Positions 32,601 to 44,575 are shown, counted from the stretch's first letter. The stretch is 64,000 bases of DNA from Diorhabda sublineata (GCF_026230105.1 NC_079477.1:6639001-6703000), one strand, 5' to 3'. Notes: generated by a model not told the origin, from the letters alone. Program-made: numbers and translations.

Positions 32601-32741
32601 AATATAAGTTTTAATTTTTTTAATTCCCATATTTTTTCATGAATCCGCTGTAAAAACTAAGATTAAAAAAAATTTATCGAAATCGGATGATTTTTCGATT
32701 TTCTAAAGCCAAAAAACAAGAGACCGCGAAATTATAAAAGG

Positions 32742-33740
32742 ACTAAATAACTCCTAAATGCTTTACCATCGATTGTTAACAAATACTTCAATTTCAGGTT
32801 TGTCGTTTAAAAATTCCAGTTCCTTTAGATAAACTCCATTTATGAGAACTATTAGAAAAATTAAAAGTTAGCAAATACTTTTTATAGAACTTAATCTGCT
32901 GAATGCGTCGATTATTTTTTTATTTTAATGGGGATTAATCATCAAAAAATGTGCAGTACTACAAAACAAGTAAAAGTGCATTACTAGTATATACATTAAA
33001 CCTCACTAAGTAGTTCATTGGTAAGGTCAGGAACACATCTTGCAAGTAATAAAACAATATATTGTTGATTTTCAAAATTCTACTATACTTAGAAACATAT
33101 TCATATTTGTGAAATTAATGATTTATCATTTAACGTTTACTTATTTTCCAGAAGTTTATCTATCTTAACTTGACATAATAATATTTATATACAACACTTA
33201 TAAATTAATTTATATAAACTACATTGCTATATTTATATTAGTGATGTGAAGTGTCAAAGTTGACTGCAATATACAAGATTTCTCAGATCAATGACATATC
33301 TGTGACATTTCGCTTCCATCGGCAATGTAAACAAAAAGCAGGCCTGGACTGAATATATTTTTCAATAAATCTAATTTTAATAACATAGAACAAAAGGAAT
33401 ATCATAGTACGACGAGCTCATAATGATTGTGACTGTGACATTTTTAACCCTTTTTTTTATTTGCAATCTGTAAAATTTTACAATGAACAAATGGTTCAAA
33501 CTATCTTGTAGGAGAATTACAGTGACAATTTCCCTCCACTTAAAAAAATCGTTTGATTGAAGGGTAACCACACAACACTATGACACTAAAATCTGGCAGA
33601 TCACACGGAAGATGCCTTCTAAACCTTCGCTGGGTGGGAGGTCTCATTAGAGCTTGAGCCAATGTGTTGAGATGGATTTCCATGTGGTAAGAATATATAT
33701 TCTAACCATTTTTCCATGTCTATCAACGTAAATGGTGGCA
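32742..33740. other. AT-rich stretch, no gene recognised
   Basis: No motif. Bases 33580-33700 are GC-richer and lie directly upstream of the LINE fragment; they may be its decayed RT part. Confidence 0.45.
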
Positions 33741-33754
33741 TCATTGAAAAGATA

Positions 33755-34110
33755 TATACCCAGATATAGAAATAAGATCACGAATCGAGCAAGCCGAAAA
33801 CGTTTCTCTAAAAATGAGACAATTGTTTATATGCCGAGCACTCAACCTTAAAATCCGGTACTGGACGGGAAAATGCTATATATATAGCACCTTATTATAC
33901 GGAACGGAAGCTTAGACCTTTAAGGTGAAGTCACTAAGGCGCTTAGAGAATTACGAAATGCTGAAAATTCCCTAGATCGCTCATATCAGTAACGAAGAAG
34001 TGATGCAAAGAATAGGCACCGACAGGGAACTTACAGAATTAATAAAAACTCGAAAAACCTCGTATATGGGACACATACATAGAAATGACAAATACAGTGG
34101 CTAATAAGAA
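33755..34110 (+). pseudogene. LINE ORF2 fragment downstream of the RT core
   Basis: With frameshifts the plus strand reads EIRSRIEQAENVSLKMRQL, ALNLKIR, KCYIYSTLLYGTEA-TFKV, LRRLENYEM, IAHISNEEVMQRIGTDRELT, and IKTRKTSYMGHIHRNDKY. This matches the ordered blocks (RIEQAxxxFxKM, CYVxSxLLYGxEAWTL, EMWxxRRIL, xSNEEVLxRM, YLGHIMRNxKY) of endonuclease/RT-type LINEs. Similarity stops at about 34110, where the Jockey relic begins on the other strand. Confidence 0.85.
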
Positions 34111-34169
34111 GGACCAGAGACAGAAATGACTTTGCCGGGGTTATCGCCAACATTCATTAGAAAAGAGAG

Positions 34170-34600
34170 AGAGAAGAGTATATTTGGGAGAAGTGAGATA
34201 TTTCTTCTTTAACTGACTTAATTTGGAGATCAAAAGCGATAACGCTGTTTGGTACATACCAAGGAGCATTTACAATAATTCTTATAGAATTGCTATACTT
34301 GAGTTGGATGCAGTGCCCCATAGTTGAATAGCATAACTCCAGATAGGTTTTAGTGTGACTGTATATTAGCAGCTTGTTGTCGATTGTTAGTTGAGATTTT
34401 CGACCTAGTAACCAGTACAGTTTGCTGAGTTTTAGACCTAATTACTTTTTCTTGGTCAGTATGTGTGTGCTCCAGGTAAGTCTTCGATCCAGATGAATTC
34501 AAAGGTATTTTGCACTCTCTTTTTGTTGCAGAAGATCATCGTTTAATATTACAGTTGGACAGGTTCCTCTCCGTTGGGTATAGTTAACATATGCAGATTT
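34170..34600 (-). pseudogene. Jockey-clade LINE ORF2 fragment
   Basis: Minus strand from 34600: KSAYVNYTQRRGTCPTVILN, then SAKYL-IHLDRRLTWSTHIL (VKYLGLHLDRRLTWKxHI), LKLSKLYWLLGRKSQLTIDN and KLLIYSHTKTYLELCYSTMG. A shifted frame then gives RIIVNAPWYVPNSVIAFDLQ and IKSVKEEI. These are hallmark Jockey blocks (NWLIGRKSxLSxxNKLLIYK, APWYVxNxxIHxDL). The RT catalytic core is missing upstream and the end is lost near 34170. Confidence 0.9.
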
Positions 34601-35329
34601 AATTATTTTATATTTTTTGAGATTTCTCGCCCAGAATTATTTTTCTACTCTTGGTATGTCTAATTTTACTATTTCTTTGAAACAATTATGTCGTCTCCTA
34701 GCATTAGGCGTTGTTTATTCAGCAAAGATGCTTCATCATAAATTTTTCTCTGTTAACTTCTTTGATCGTTGTTCCTTGTTACTTCCCATTCCTGGAATCT
34801 CATGCCAACAGTCCAGTGATCACTACAATGGTCTTCTGAGTTGTATAGTTTGTGAATCTTATGACCTTTTTTGCTTTTTATAACGATCGTTACTCAAGGC
34901 GGAACCACACCGAAAGAGTTGCCAATGCGGCTTCTGGTTCAATAGAAGAATCTTAATATAAATCCAGCAACGCCTGTAGAATTCTTAAATTCTGCAGAGA
35001 CTCTATGGACGAGAAAGACCAAGAGGAATGCATAGAGTCTACCTAAGCAACTAGAAACGATTAGGACATAACAGTAACATTTGTTTTTCATTCAAGTGAA
35101 TTACTAAAATTATGTTTCAGTATAGAAATAGTTCCGAGTAGCGTTCGTTTAACGTATTGGCATGATCTCAAAGTTAATAATTAAACTAAGTTGAATAGTA
35201 CATACAATTGAATAGTACATTTAGACGAAATGTTAATAATAAAAAAAGTAAGCATAGCTGTAGATAATTCCATGATAACTCTGCCGAATACGAATAATAA
35301 GAAAATTACAAAATGGTAGAAATTTTTTT
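34601..35329. other. AT-rich stretch, no gene recognised
   Basis: A short stretch just upstream of the Jockey fragment may be its decayed RT core, but no active-site motif remains. Confidence 0.45.
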
Positions 35330-35775
35330 GTTAGAGATAGTGCTGCATAAATCATCCAAAGACTTCTGCATATAACATTGATATTGGTTCAATCTTCGTA
35401 AGTTAGATCGTTTAGGTTAAAGCGTTGTAATAGTTTGGTTCGAGGTATCCCTTGAAGTGGATAAATACCGAACCTCATTCATGTAACAGTGAATAGTATT
35501 TTGCTGGTGTGGGTTTGGTAGCTTGAGTCCCACATAAAGAAGGCATATTCAAGATTTAGAATAGAAGAACGAATGCATTATGAAATAAAGATAAAGGTTT
35601 CTAAAGGCTCCTCCAGTAAGGATCATATTAAAAATGCCTAATAAAGTTAAATTCACTATTAAATGTAACACCAAGATCTTTGAATGTTGTGGACCGTTTT
35701 TGGTTTTGTTCAGAAGCAACGACAACGTTGCATCTAACTCATTTATGTAAAAAATAATTGATTTGATAATCAAGA
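35330..35775 (-). pseudogene. LINE ORF2 fragment (thumb/linker region)
   Basis: The minus strand reads TTFKDLGVTFNSEFNFIRHF, then in the next frames RSILNLEYAFFMWDSSYQTH and TSKI, then RFGIYPLQGIPRTKLLQRFN and LNDLTYED. In CR1/Jockey-type LINEs the region after the RT core reads KDLGVxFDxxLxFxxHI, LEYASxxWDPxY..H and a later YPPQGxxxxxLLxRFxLxSLxxRR, so order and spacing fit. Frameshifts throughout. Short open frames here are parts of this relic. Confidence 0.8.
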
Positions 35776-36787
35776 ACATGTATCATTAAAGAACATTTGT
35801 ATAACGAATATCACAATAAACCGAAATGTAGATATCAACTAACTAATTATTAGCTAGTAGAAATAGAACATTGCATAGGTGCCGCTTTATATTTTGAGAT
35901 ACAAGAAAACTACTAATAAGACTATTTATATTCAAAGTAATCACCAAATGCAAATATGTATTTTTGTAACCGAAGTTTCCACAACTTAAAACCTTGAAAT
36001 CAGTGATATTGTAGAATGCTTTCAAACCATTAATAAACCGCTTCCTATATCTAATCCTCTGTGTCATATAATGTCAACCACGTAAATGTTCCTATAGATT
36101 AAACGTATGTGGCACCCATATAACACTCTTTTTTCACATGTAGATGATCATGTTAAATTGACTTTACTGCTGCGGATCTATGACCAAGAGTTGCCTCAAT
36201 GGGTTGATAGTGGCATTTTGGTCATACGTCTCGCTGTCTCAATGTTTCCAAAAGTAACTGAAGACCTACTAGGGTTTCCGTGAATTTCTCATGCCATTAT
36301 ATCAACCTAACCAGGAAAATGGTATCATTTTTTACTTTTTAATGTTAATTTGAACATTTATGTGTTTCATTTGTCTTGAAACAAAATTGTTTTACAACTA
36401 CAAAGTATCGTTTTATTTTTATGAATATTTCTTGATAATAAACAATATGTGGTCACAGCAGAAAACGATATCGCAAATATGTATACCGGATACAGGGTGT
36501 TTTCTCACGACTTATCGCCCGCCTCCACTGGTATCCGTTTCTAGTCGAATTTCACATTGAAAATTATACTTTCCTACAATATCAACGTTGCGTCATCAAT
36601 TATATTCTTAGAAATATAATACTAATTTTCTCACAGACGTTTAAATTCCAAAGAATGTCACCTTCAATTCTCAGTTATACATTCTAAACGGAAATTTTTC
36701 AACATATTTGTTAATATTCAAAATACAAACATATAAAATTTGACAACTTTTCCGTCTCTTCTTTATCATTTGTTTTACTCTTCTGTA
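35776..36787. other. AT-rich stretch, no gene recognised
   Basis: No motif seen. TACAGGGTGTTTTCTCACGA near 36493 is a common style of insect repeat end but has no visible partner. Confidence 0.45.
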
Positions 36788-37661
36788 CATCACTCAATAA
36801 GTCATGTGACTAACTAAGAAAAACACATTTTTTTGCACAAATCGATTTAATTCTTCTCTAATTTCTCGATTCCGTGCTTGTAAAGGATTTGTCTTTTGCC
36901 TCAAAATAGACTTCAGTTTCAATAATTGCTTCTTCATTTCTTCTGAATTTCTTACCGGCGAGCATTTTTTTGAGATCAACGAATAGTCAGTAATCACTAG
37001 GGGCCAGATCTGAACTATACGATGAATGTGAAGTGTAATTACTTCAATTCAACCACCGTCGGCTTGTGAATCGGTGCATTGTCTTGGTGAAACAGTGGTT
37101 TTTTCTTGGACATATGAGGCCGTTTTTCCTTGATTTTTGCATTCAAACGACCCAACAACTCTGTGCAGTATTCGCTATTGATTGCCTCCTAAAATATTGA
37201 AGCCATTACTTTCCCAGCTGACTGTTGTGCCTTTGGACGCTTCGGACGTAGTTCACCGGTTACAGTCCACTCAGATGATTATCGTTTTGATTTCGGAGTA
37301 AAGTGATGGATCCTTGTCTCATCTATTGTCACATATCGATGCAAAAAATCTGATTTACTATGTGTAAACATGTCCAAACACTTCTCTGATTCATCAATAT
37401 GTTTTTGTTTTTGGTGGACTGTAAGTAAACGCGGCACCCACTTTGAAAAAAGCTTTCTCATGGTCAAATGTTCATGTATAATTGTAAACCCACTACCTTC
37501 TGTCTACTGCCTACCTTAATTGGACAACCAGAACGATCACCATCATTCACTTTTCACTTACCAATCAAAATATCATGAAATTTTACACATAATTTTGGTT
37601 GGTACTGACATAAACGTCATATGGATTTGACAATTGCAGTCACACGACTTATTGAGTGATG
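36788..37661 (-). mobile_element. mariner element (irritans-like) with terminal inverted repeats
   Basis: CATCACTCAATAAGTCATGT (36788-36807, continuing GACT) is repeated inverted at 37638-37661 with one mismatch in 24. TA precedes the left end; the right flank is TT, so the expected TA duplication is mutated or the boundary is off by one. At 874 bp the copy is about 400 bp shorter than a full mariner (about 1.3 kb). The transposase relic lies on the minus strand between the repeats. Confidence 0.9.
36800..37580 (-). pseudogene. mariner transposase, several internal deletions
   Basis: The minus strand reads NDGDRSGCPIKV (end of the N-terminal half), jumps to MTMRKLFSKWVPRLLTVHQK, SEKCLDMF and RYVTIDETRIHHFTPKSK with the first Asp (VTxDETWIHHYTPE). 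Then come AGKVMASIF and INSEYC, KKPLFHQDNAPIHK with the second Asp, a damaged YSPDLAPSDY block, KKCS/AGKK and a C-terminus near LNRF. At least two in-frame blocks are missing: the second helix-turn-helix, and the segment after MASIF. The order matches irritans-type mariners, although the last Asp region is degraded. Confidence 0.88.
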
Positions 37662-39859
37662 TTTTACTACAAACGACTGAGCTTGGTCATAAGACTGAAG
37701 CTGTACGAAGCTTGTTAGATATTGACATTACAATTTCTGATCTATGAATCAACGATTGATCCACTGAACTTGAATTTTTCAATCAGATAAAAACGTACCA
37801 ATTTCTGCTGTAATAGTAAATTATAGTAAGCAATTTGAAAAAATCTTTAGCCGACTTATTAGAAGTTATTCAACTTCTTCAAATGATTCAAGCCATACCT
37901 AAAGCTCAGCAATGAATATCATCTTAACATCATTGAAAAAATGAGAAAAAAATCGTTATGCCGAATATAACCAATATGTCTAATTCGAGCTCATCGACAG
38001 ATAACAATATTTAAAAAAGTACGTCTCATTACTTGTAAAGTAATCGATGATTTTCGTGATATTGTATAAGATTCATCATAGAATTGAACCAATAAAAATT
38101 GAGGATTTATCATAGTTACGGCATATAAATAAGTATTTCACTAGTGAATAAAGTATAACTTTATATGGTTCATAAGTGTGAATAACCTTTCAATTACAAT
38201 ATTTTTGTAGATAAATCCAATAACACAAGTAAGCTTAAAGGCAGCTTGATATGGTGCAAGACAAATTGTATGCAATTTTCTTCATAATCAAAATTATTTC
38301 GTAGATTAATTTTGCACTTCGCTTGATATTATGCAAACCTCTTGCCATTTTATTATGGCTACCAGTAACAAAAAGGAAATTAAACAAATTCCTAACGTCA
38401 AATTTTATTGAATATTTTGTGACCGGTTTAAAAATGAAATTGATAAAGCTAAGATTGACTTTAATTATATCTACTGCTGCCTCGCTTTTTGAGCCTTATG
38501 AACAGGTTGGTTGTTACGCGAAAAGTAATTAGACTTCTCCCTAGAATTGCAACTTGCGCACAATAAAAGTGGCACCGCATCGATAATGTTGTAAGTGCGC
38601 ATTCTTTTGATCAAGAAATATTGCGTCTTCCATTGCATTGCACGTTGTATTGTATCCTTTCAAGCGACATTGAATAATACTCCAGTGCTAACCTAAAGTT
38701 AACTGCTCTTTGGACGTGTCATCCCAAATAAATATTGTAGAGGTTTATGGTCGATTTGATGAAGTTACTACAAAACAGTGTTATTTCAATTCTCACTGAA
38801 CCAAGTCTAGATTTGAAGCAATCACCCTGTCTGTTCGTGTCGATCGAGTCCAAATAAGTTCTGGTTTATCTTATATAGAAATGACATCATCATGCTCAGG
38901 TGAAATTCGCAATTATTATATCCGTGGGTAGCAATACGCGATGTTTCAACCCAAGTCAAACAACTTCATTAATTTATTCTCATACCTTTGCAATACTTAA
39001 TTGGTAGGTTAATTGTCGAGAAAATTCAATACGTGACATAAAAGAAGACATTAGAGTATTTGAATATACAGGGCGCGGCTAAATTATGGAACAAATTAAT
39101 TTACAAAAACCCAGAAGTAGGTCGACTTTTAATTTTCTAATGTAGTTTGTGTTTAATAATAAAATTAAATGTTCAAAATTCCGTACATCTGTTTCTCGAT
39201 AATAAGCGAATACACATTCTTCTTGCATAATAAGAATCACTTTTAACTATTGATTTAATAGTTTATTTGTATCTGATTTCAAATAATTCGATAGAAAACA
39301 AATTTAAACGTGTGAAATCTGAAGATGTTGGAGGTTCTGTGGCAATAATTGTAGATAACATTTCCCCTATAAAGTTTTCTCGAAAAAATAACGACCAATA
39401 ATTGTGTCATTAATTACTCCCTGCATACGGCGATCTGAATCATCATCGTTAAGTTTTTCATGTAACTGAATTTAATACGATTGATATTTCAGTATACTTT
39501 ATAGCGATCGTTGATATATGCCTATAACCACCGAAATTTTGGGTGAAATATTAACTCACAACATCAACTTTCATGCTTTCTGTTACATTGGAACGTCTAG
39601 GCTCTGAATCTTTCCACAATGACCATTTGCTCTAATTTTTTTCTCAATTTTTCTGAGTTTTCACAAGCTGATAGGTTTGTCTAGGTATTTTTCTCACTTT
39701 TTGCGGCGCGTATCATTTAAAAATCAGTATCTAAAACCAACATCCAAGTTCCTTCCACTTTCCTTCGACGTGTAGTGTTTATACTAGCGAACTATACAGC
39801 ACTAACCAAATATACATCTCTCTCACATAACATATCACCATATGCACTGTTTCGTAAAT
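37662..39859. other. AT-rich stretch, no gene recognised
   Basis: No gene found. Bases 39560-39859 are less AT-rich and precede a LINE end, so they may be decayed parts of it. Confidence 0.5.
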
Positions 39860-40360
39860 ATTGTCAATTAAAACCATTTTCACCCACGCAATAGTCGTAA
39901 TATAATAGTTTCTCTCTTCTGGAATCGATCACACACTAGAAACGAATCTGCAGATCGCCACGTCAAAGAAGTCTTCGACAATCCTTCAGAATTCCTACTT
40001 TAGCTTGAGAATGGTCTTAAAAGTAACTTCTAAAACCTCATCCATGATTCTTAGTGTGATCTAAACAGCTATACACAATATTCAACCTCTCTCATATTTT
40101 TTGAAAAGGAGAGAAGTCGTGGCAAAAGGAGACTCCGTATTAACCACACCAAACTTGTTTGATATCTTCAAAGATTCGACCTGTTGCTAAATTTGTCACG
40201 TTTTTGTGGACGTCAAGCACATTCTTATCGACTGCAGACCATACTCTACCATATATCAGTATATCAAAAAATATAATCCAATATGTCTTGTAACAGTTTC
40301 GTTTCTGTGCCAATGACCAGAACGTTAAATTGAGTCAAAAGAAATTACATGTCGAATTAT
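39860..40360 (+). pseudogene. LINE ORF2 RNase H end, same family as 18480
   Basis: The plus strand reads WNRSHTRNESADRHVKEVFD and NPSEFLL, the RNase H block WIPSHxGIxGNExADxxAKEA. Later KERSRGKRRLRINHTKLV matches (R)EVVxxRLRIxHTxLTH. The C-terminal CxxC/HIL region is recognisable only as KFVTFLWT-KHILIDC-like sequence in alternate frames (about 40185-40220). The 3' UTR motif TCTGTGCCAATGACCAG (40304-40320) followed by GTTAAA is shared with the copy at 18480. Frameshifts and deletions make it dead. Confidence 0.78.
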
Positions 40361-41219
40361 TTTGGGATTTTTGTAATAAGTAGATTGTTTGTAAAATACT
40401 GAATTTGTTTCATAACATAGTCGCGCTCTGTATATCCAACCTTAATATTTATACCTATTTGTCGTACTGGTTATTGCGAAATATCCATTTATTATTATTT
40501 CTTGCAAAATCAAACGTCAGAAAAACAATAAAAGTCAATGAAAAATTATAATTTACCATTTATCTCGAAGGAATTGGATATATTAATTTTAAATTAGTTT
40601 TCTTAACCTCTCATGACATTTGAAAAACTGTTTATAGTGCAATAAATGTTTTTATCTATCGACCAACACATATTTAGAGATTCTTGGATCGTGTTGAACA
40701 GTGGCAACTCGTGTTACCAAATTTTAGGTGTTCTATATGGTTCTAAAAACACTTTTCTTATAGGTTTGTTGTCTTTGTCAAAATTCCATTAAATTTATCG
40801 GCTTTTGTGCTGAAATGGATTGTTTAAACAGTTGCGATACATGAAAAATATAAATCACCAAGCACTTCGTCACATACAAGTTTTATTTTTTATTGTCTTT
40901 AAAGTAGATTCGCATTGTGTCATTTCCAGAAATGTTGAATAGATTTTACACATCCAATAATTTAATTGCGCTGAGTGATAGTTCACTAAAGTTTGGTATG
41001 CTTCAGAACTAACTTACAATTACATCTATTTAAGCCTAAAAATGAATCCAAGAAACATGCCACGATTATCGTTATTCATCATTTTCTCGGAGAACCAATT
41101 CAAATGACGCACAAAATTCAACACAATTATTAATTTTCATGATGTAATTATAAAGATTACTTATTAAATGTGTAAGGCTTTCGCGATCGTCGTCTATTGC
41201 TTGAATGTTTCTTGGGCTG
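40361..41219. other. AT-rich stretch, no gene recognised
   Basis: No coding motif. Confidence 0.5.
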
Positions 41220-41310
41220 TTAGGCGGTTGGCATCTTCAGAAGTTGCCTTTTGCTGTAACTGATTCTGATAGTCAGAAAAAAAGTTGGCGAAACGTCAAT
41301 TAGCAGCAAT
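41220..41310. ncRNA. Penelope-type double motif (second family), hammerhead-like halves
   Basis: GGTTGGCATCTTCAGAAG (41227-41244) is the reverse complement of CTTCTGAAGATGCCAACC, the first half of the Penelope-type core. About 45 bp later GTTGGCGAAACGTCAATT (41284-41301) is the second half in direct orientation. GTTGGC is present in both halves, consistent with GCCAAC/GTTGGC as helix II in an intact copy. Here the halves face opposite ways, the same head-to-head layout as at 3678-3736. No Penelope coding sequence is nearby. Confidence 0.5.
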
Positions 41311-42639
41311 TATTTTTTATGACGGCCTAATCGTTTAAGAAACAATCAAGCAATTTGAAGTTTGCTTTTAGAGCTTTCGCGTATTTTTATCTTAAGGGTT
41401 CTAAATCACTGAGCTCTATTTCCTTGTGAGCATTTCGGCAGCAAAGAAAAACAAGGAAAACAATTCATACCAAAAATCCAATCAATGTTGATATAAATAT
41501 ATACACACTATTATAGTATATTGTTATTAAGTTCAAATAATCCTAAAGAACTAGATAGAAAGTCGTGAAAATTTTTTATTTACTCACTCACACAACTGCG
41601 CAAACTTCTCCAGTTAAGCAAGACGGAACTATAACGTGGATCATCAAAAGAGCGCGAGGAGCAGATTCAAATATCCGAGATTATTAAAAATACTGCAACA
41701 GCATGAATCGGTAGGTACATTAGTCAACTGTTCGAACCGAACGTCGTTTCCCAACAGTTGTTAATATAAATATTACAAGGCGACAACTAAGTATGGAGAT
41801 TTTCTTTTGGATACGTAATAGAAATTTTGTGCTTGTGCAGATTATTGTTATTTAAACTATGTGATTATAATTTTTCTAGTTTTAAGAGCTCTTAAACACT
41901 GCAACGCTCATCCTCTAACCGCCCCTGATCTCGAAATAATTTTGTTACAAATCAAGTGACTGTGACGACATATGTAAACGACAACATTGTTTTTGATATG
42001 ATTAACTAATGAAATAATAATTGTTTTTTTATCGAATCTACTTGAACACAGTGTTTTTTTCATTCCATTGAGATAAATTATAATAAACGATCTTTGTTCT
42101 AATGAGATATTTCAAAGAGTATTCGATGAACTGATCCTCTAAGTGTAAAGTATTGATAGATGGTAACTCATGCTGATCTGTTTTTGTTGTTCCGGTGAAA
42201 CTCTTTTTTTTCGCCCCAAAGAGGAACTCCTTCCTTCGTAAAATACTTATTCACCTTGACAATATTGAATACTTAAATTTCCGCATCTCATGAACTACTG
42301 ATTTTTGTAATTTCACCATGATCGGTTGGTGGCGCTATTCAGAAGTAAAAAAAAATGCAGCGAAAGGGATACTCAGATGACCTGCAGAAATTTAGAGGCA
42401 ACTGGATCCAATCTTGGTTTGACGTTATGCAAGGCTCCTGCAGCTACCATGACATAATCCTAACCCATTTTTCTTCTTCAGAGCTGCAAATTAAGAATGA
42501 AGTTGACGAATGAGAGGAGCAAAAATTAGTATCCAACAAAAAGGTTATATTCACATTAGAGAGCAAGTGTAAATGACATTTGGTTCGGCGCCAAACCCAT
42601 AAATTGCGAATTATTGCTTTAATTCATTAATTCTTCTTT
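41311..42639. other. AT-rich stretch, no gene recognised
   Basis: Bases 42200-42480 are GC-richer and may be the non-coding 3' part of the mariner relic to the right. Nothing else is identifiable. Confidence 0.45.
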
Positions 42640-42990
42640 ATTGTCTGGAATCGCTTACTGTCACGTCATTTTGCTAGATTTGGAAACAGAAAGTAATCGA
42701 AGGGATTCAGATCAGATTTAAATAGTGGTGGTAACACAATTTGTCTCATTTTTCTGCAACAATAACGGACAAATGTTGTGATCGAACCAAAGTATTTTCT
42801 TGAATAAATGTGGTCGGTTTTATCGACATCAAAACGTTTCAGTCAATCAGATTAATATTGGCTAGTTATATTCTTTTTCCAATTAATTAATGTTGATTAC
42901 ACCTCGTGAGCATAAAACTGTGACCTTGACTTTTTTGGCCAAATAAACGGTTTTTGGTTTCTTGGAAGCATGACCTGTTTTTTTGTTTTT
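42640..42990 (-). pseudogene. mariner-like transposase fragment (weak)
   Basis: The minus strand reads KPKTVYLAKKVKVTVLC-RGV, resembling the KxxKSRxKxMLxxFFDxxGV segment that follows the first Asp. After degraded sequence it reads RKMRQIVLPPLFKSDLNPFD and YFLFPNLAK, resembling MPQPPYSPDLxPxDFFLFPKLK, with the third acidic residue. KRFQTIKK follows, as in KRFxTIEEI. Spacing is right, but identity is low and several frames are needed. Confidence 0.5.
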
Positions 42991-43820
42991 TCTCCATTCC
43001 TAATGAAACTACCGTCTATTCATTTTGATTATTCATTTATAAGTTTGTAAAATAATTAAAAGTTTTTGTGAACTATTATATTATCATAATTTTTTCACTA
43101 ATTACGTGGTATAATCACCTGTTCACTCCTCTATAAAAAGCTAATAATGCAAATGGAAATAGATGGAGGTGTAAATCAATTTACTCTCTATGCTTAATAA
43201 TTTTAAAGGGAAGTACAAGTTCATTCCAGTTAGATGCGTTATTAAAAATAAACATAAATCTCAATTAACGAGCTTTGAATACTTGAATGTCTGTAACGAA
43301 ATTATTGTAAACTGAAATTTGAGGTGTGTACGGTTTTTTAATTAACATAGTCAAATCATTCAAGAAATGAACATATGCTATAGAAGAATTAATTAATTAA
43401 TCAAACATTATTTTATTTCTATATAACAATTATATAAATTATGTTTGTCTGTTACATTGTTAAAAAATGTATTGATGGCTAGAAAATTGCGCAAATGTTC
43501 ATTAATTTTCATTAATCTACAATAATTTTTTATCTTTGCTCATTTATTAAATTATAAACTGAATGTACAATGAAACTGCATTAGAAGTCTTTTTTTGGCA
43601 CCTTTTTTTGAAGTATTGTTACGTTGCTTCACACCTCTTTCTCGGCAATAGACAAGCAGATTTTTCTATATCCATTTGGTTGTTATATAAATCAATGATC
43701 AAGGATTTGAGGTGCACAAGTACCTCAAACTTCAAATTAAAAATATTGTAAATAACAACAACAAACAACTAAATAAAGTAAAGAATGTAATAAAAATATT
43801 CGTAAATAATTACTAAGATA
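42991..43820. other. AT-rich stretch, no gene recognised
   Basis: The 62-codon frame at 43563-43751 has no motif. Confidence 0.5.
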
Positions 43821-44575
43821 CTTCTTCTTTTTCTTCTTCTTCTTCTCTAGTGCCAGGTCAATGTTTTGCTTTGATTTTTCCTTCTATATTATTAATTTCA
43901 GTATATCATACTTGTTACAGCACATATGCCCAGATAAGGAGCCTTTCTTCTCTTTATTGTTGTAAGTAAATGTCTTTTCTTTTCCATACGTCTAAGCACT
44001 TCATCGTTAGGTGTATGCTGAGTCCATGATAGTTTCAGTAGTCTAAGGAAGATCCACATTTCAAAAGCCCTGAGTCTATTTATGGTATCTACTTTTAATG
44101 TCCATGTTTCTGTTCATACAAGAGAACTGAGTTCACGTACGCCTTTACAAAGCGGTATTTTAATAGTTACTTTCGTTTTTCTTACATTTTCATGCCTAGT
44201 TGACCTCCCACTTCTACAACTTTGTCGATTAGGCGTTGAAGGGCTTCTGGATTGTCTGCAATGATAACCGTGTCGTCTGCATAACGTTTGTTGTTTAATG
44301 TCCTGCTGTTAATTTTTATTCCATACTCGTCATAGCCTACTGCTTGGTTAAATATATGCGCAGAGTACATTTAAACAGTATTGGCAACAAAACACAACCT
44401 TGTCGTACCCCATTTTCTATACAAAGCGGTTCTGATATCGTTTGTCCATATCTAACCGTTTCTTCTTGGTTCCAATAAAGATTTCTAAAAAACTTGATGT
44501 CTAACCCTTTTTTCTTTACTAATGTCAGAAAAACGGTATGATTAACTCGATGGAAGACTTCCTCTAGCATTGCTA
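43821..44575 (-). pseudogene. LINE ORF2 fragment with RT core and (GAA)n tail
   Basis: Minus strand from 44570: EEVFHRVNHTVFLTLVKKKG (RT block with the first Asp region), FFRNLYWNQEETVRYG, ENGVRQGCVLLPILFK, then a short deletion, and NNKRYADDTVIIADNPEALQ (intact YADD at about 44265). VEVGGQLGMKM follows. The C-terminal part reads VKAYVNSVLLYEQKHGH (CYVWSVLLYGCETWTL), NDEVLRRMEK-KRH and LGICCN in shifted frames. The plus-strand CTTCTTCTTTTTCTTCTTCT at 43821 is the (GAA)n 3' tail. The best preserved RT core in the window, but still with stops. Confidence 0.9.

Larger units (their letters stand above)
31166..32741. mobile_element. long-inverted-repeat element, copy 1 (holds the telomere-like array)
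   Basis: The left arm (31166-31316) and the reverse complement of 32600-32741 match over about 145 bp at roughly 80 percent. Both contain TTTCG-TGTCCTCTCG-like ends, ATCGAAAAATCATCCG, the GAATTTTTTTTxAAATCTT block and TTAAAACTTATATTGG. The left half continues to about 31700 with sequence shared with copy 2 (59718-60882), such as GGTTTCAGGGCTTTAAATGT and AAATGCACTTACGTATAAT. The right arm is cut exactly after AATATAAG-side sequence, where it joins the TTGGGTTAGG array (CCTAACC-AATATAAG at 32599-32601). No coding sequence. The class is unknown; it resembles a fold-back element. Confidence 0.7.
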
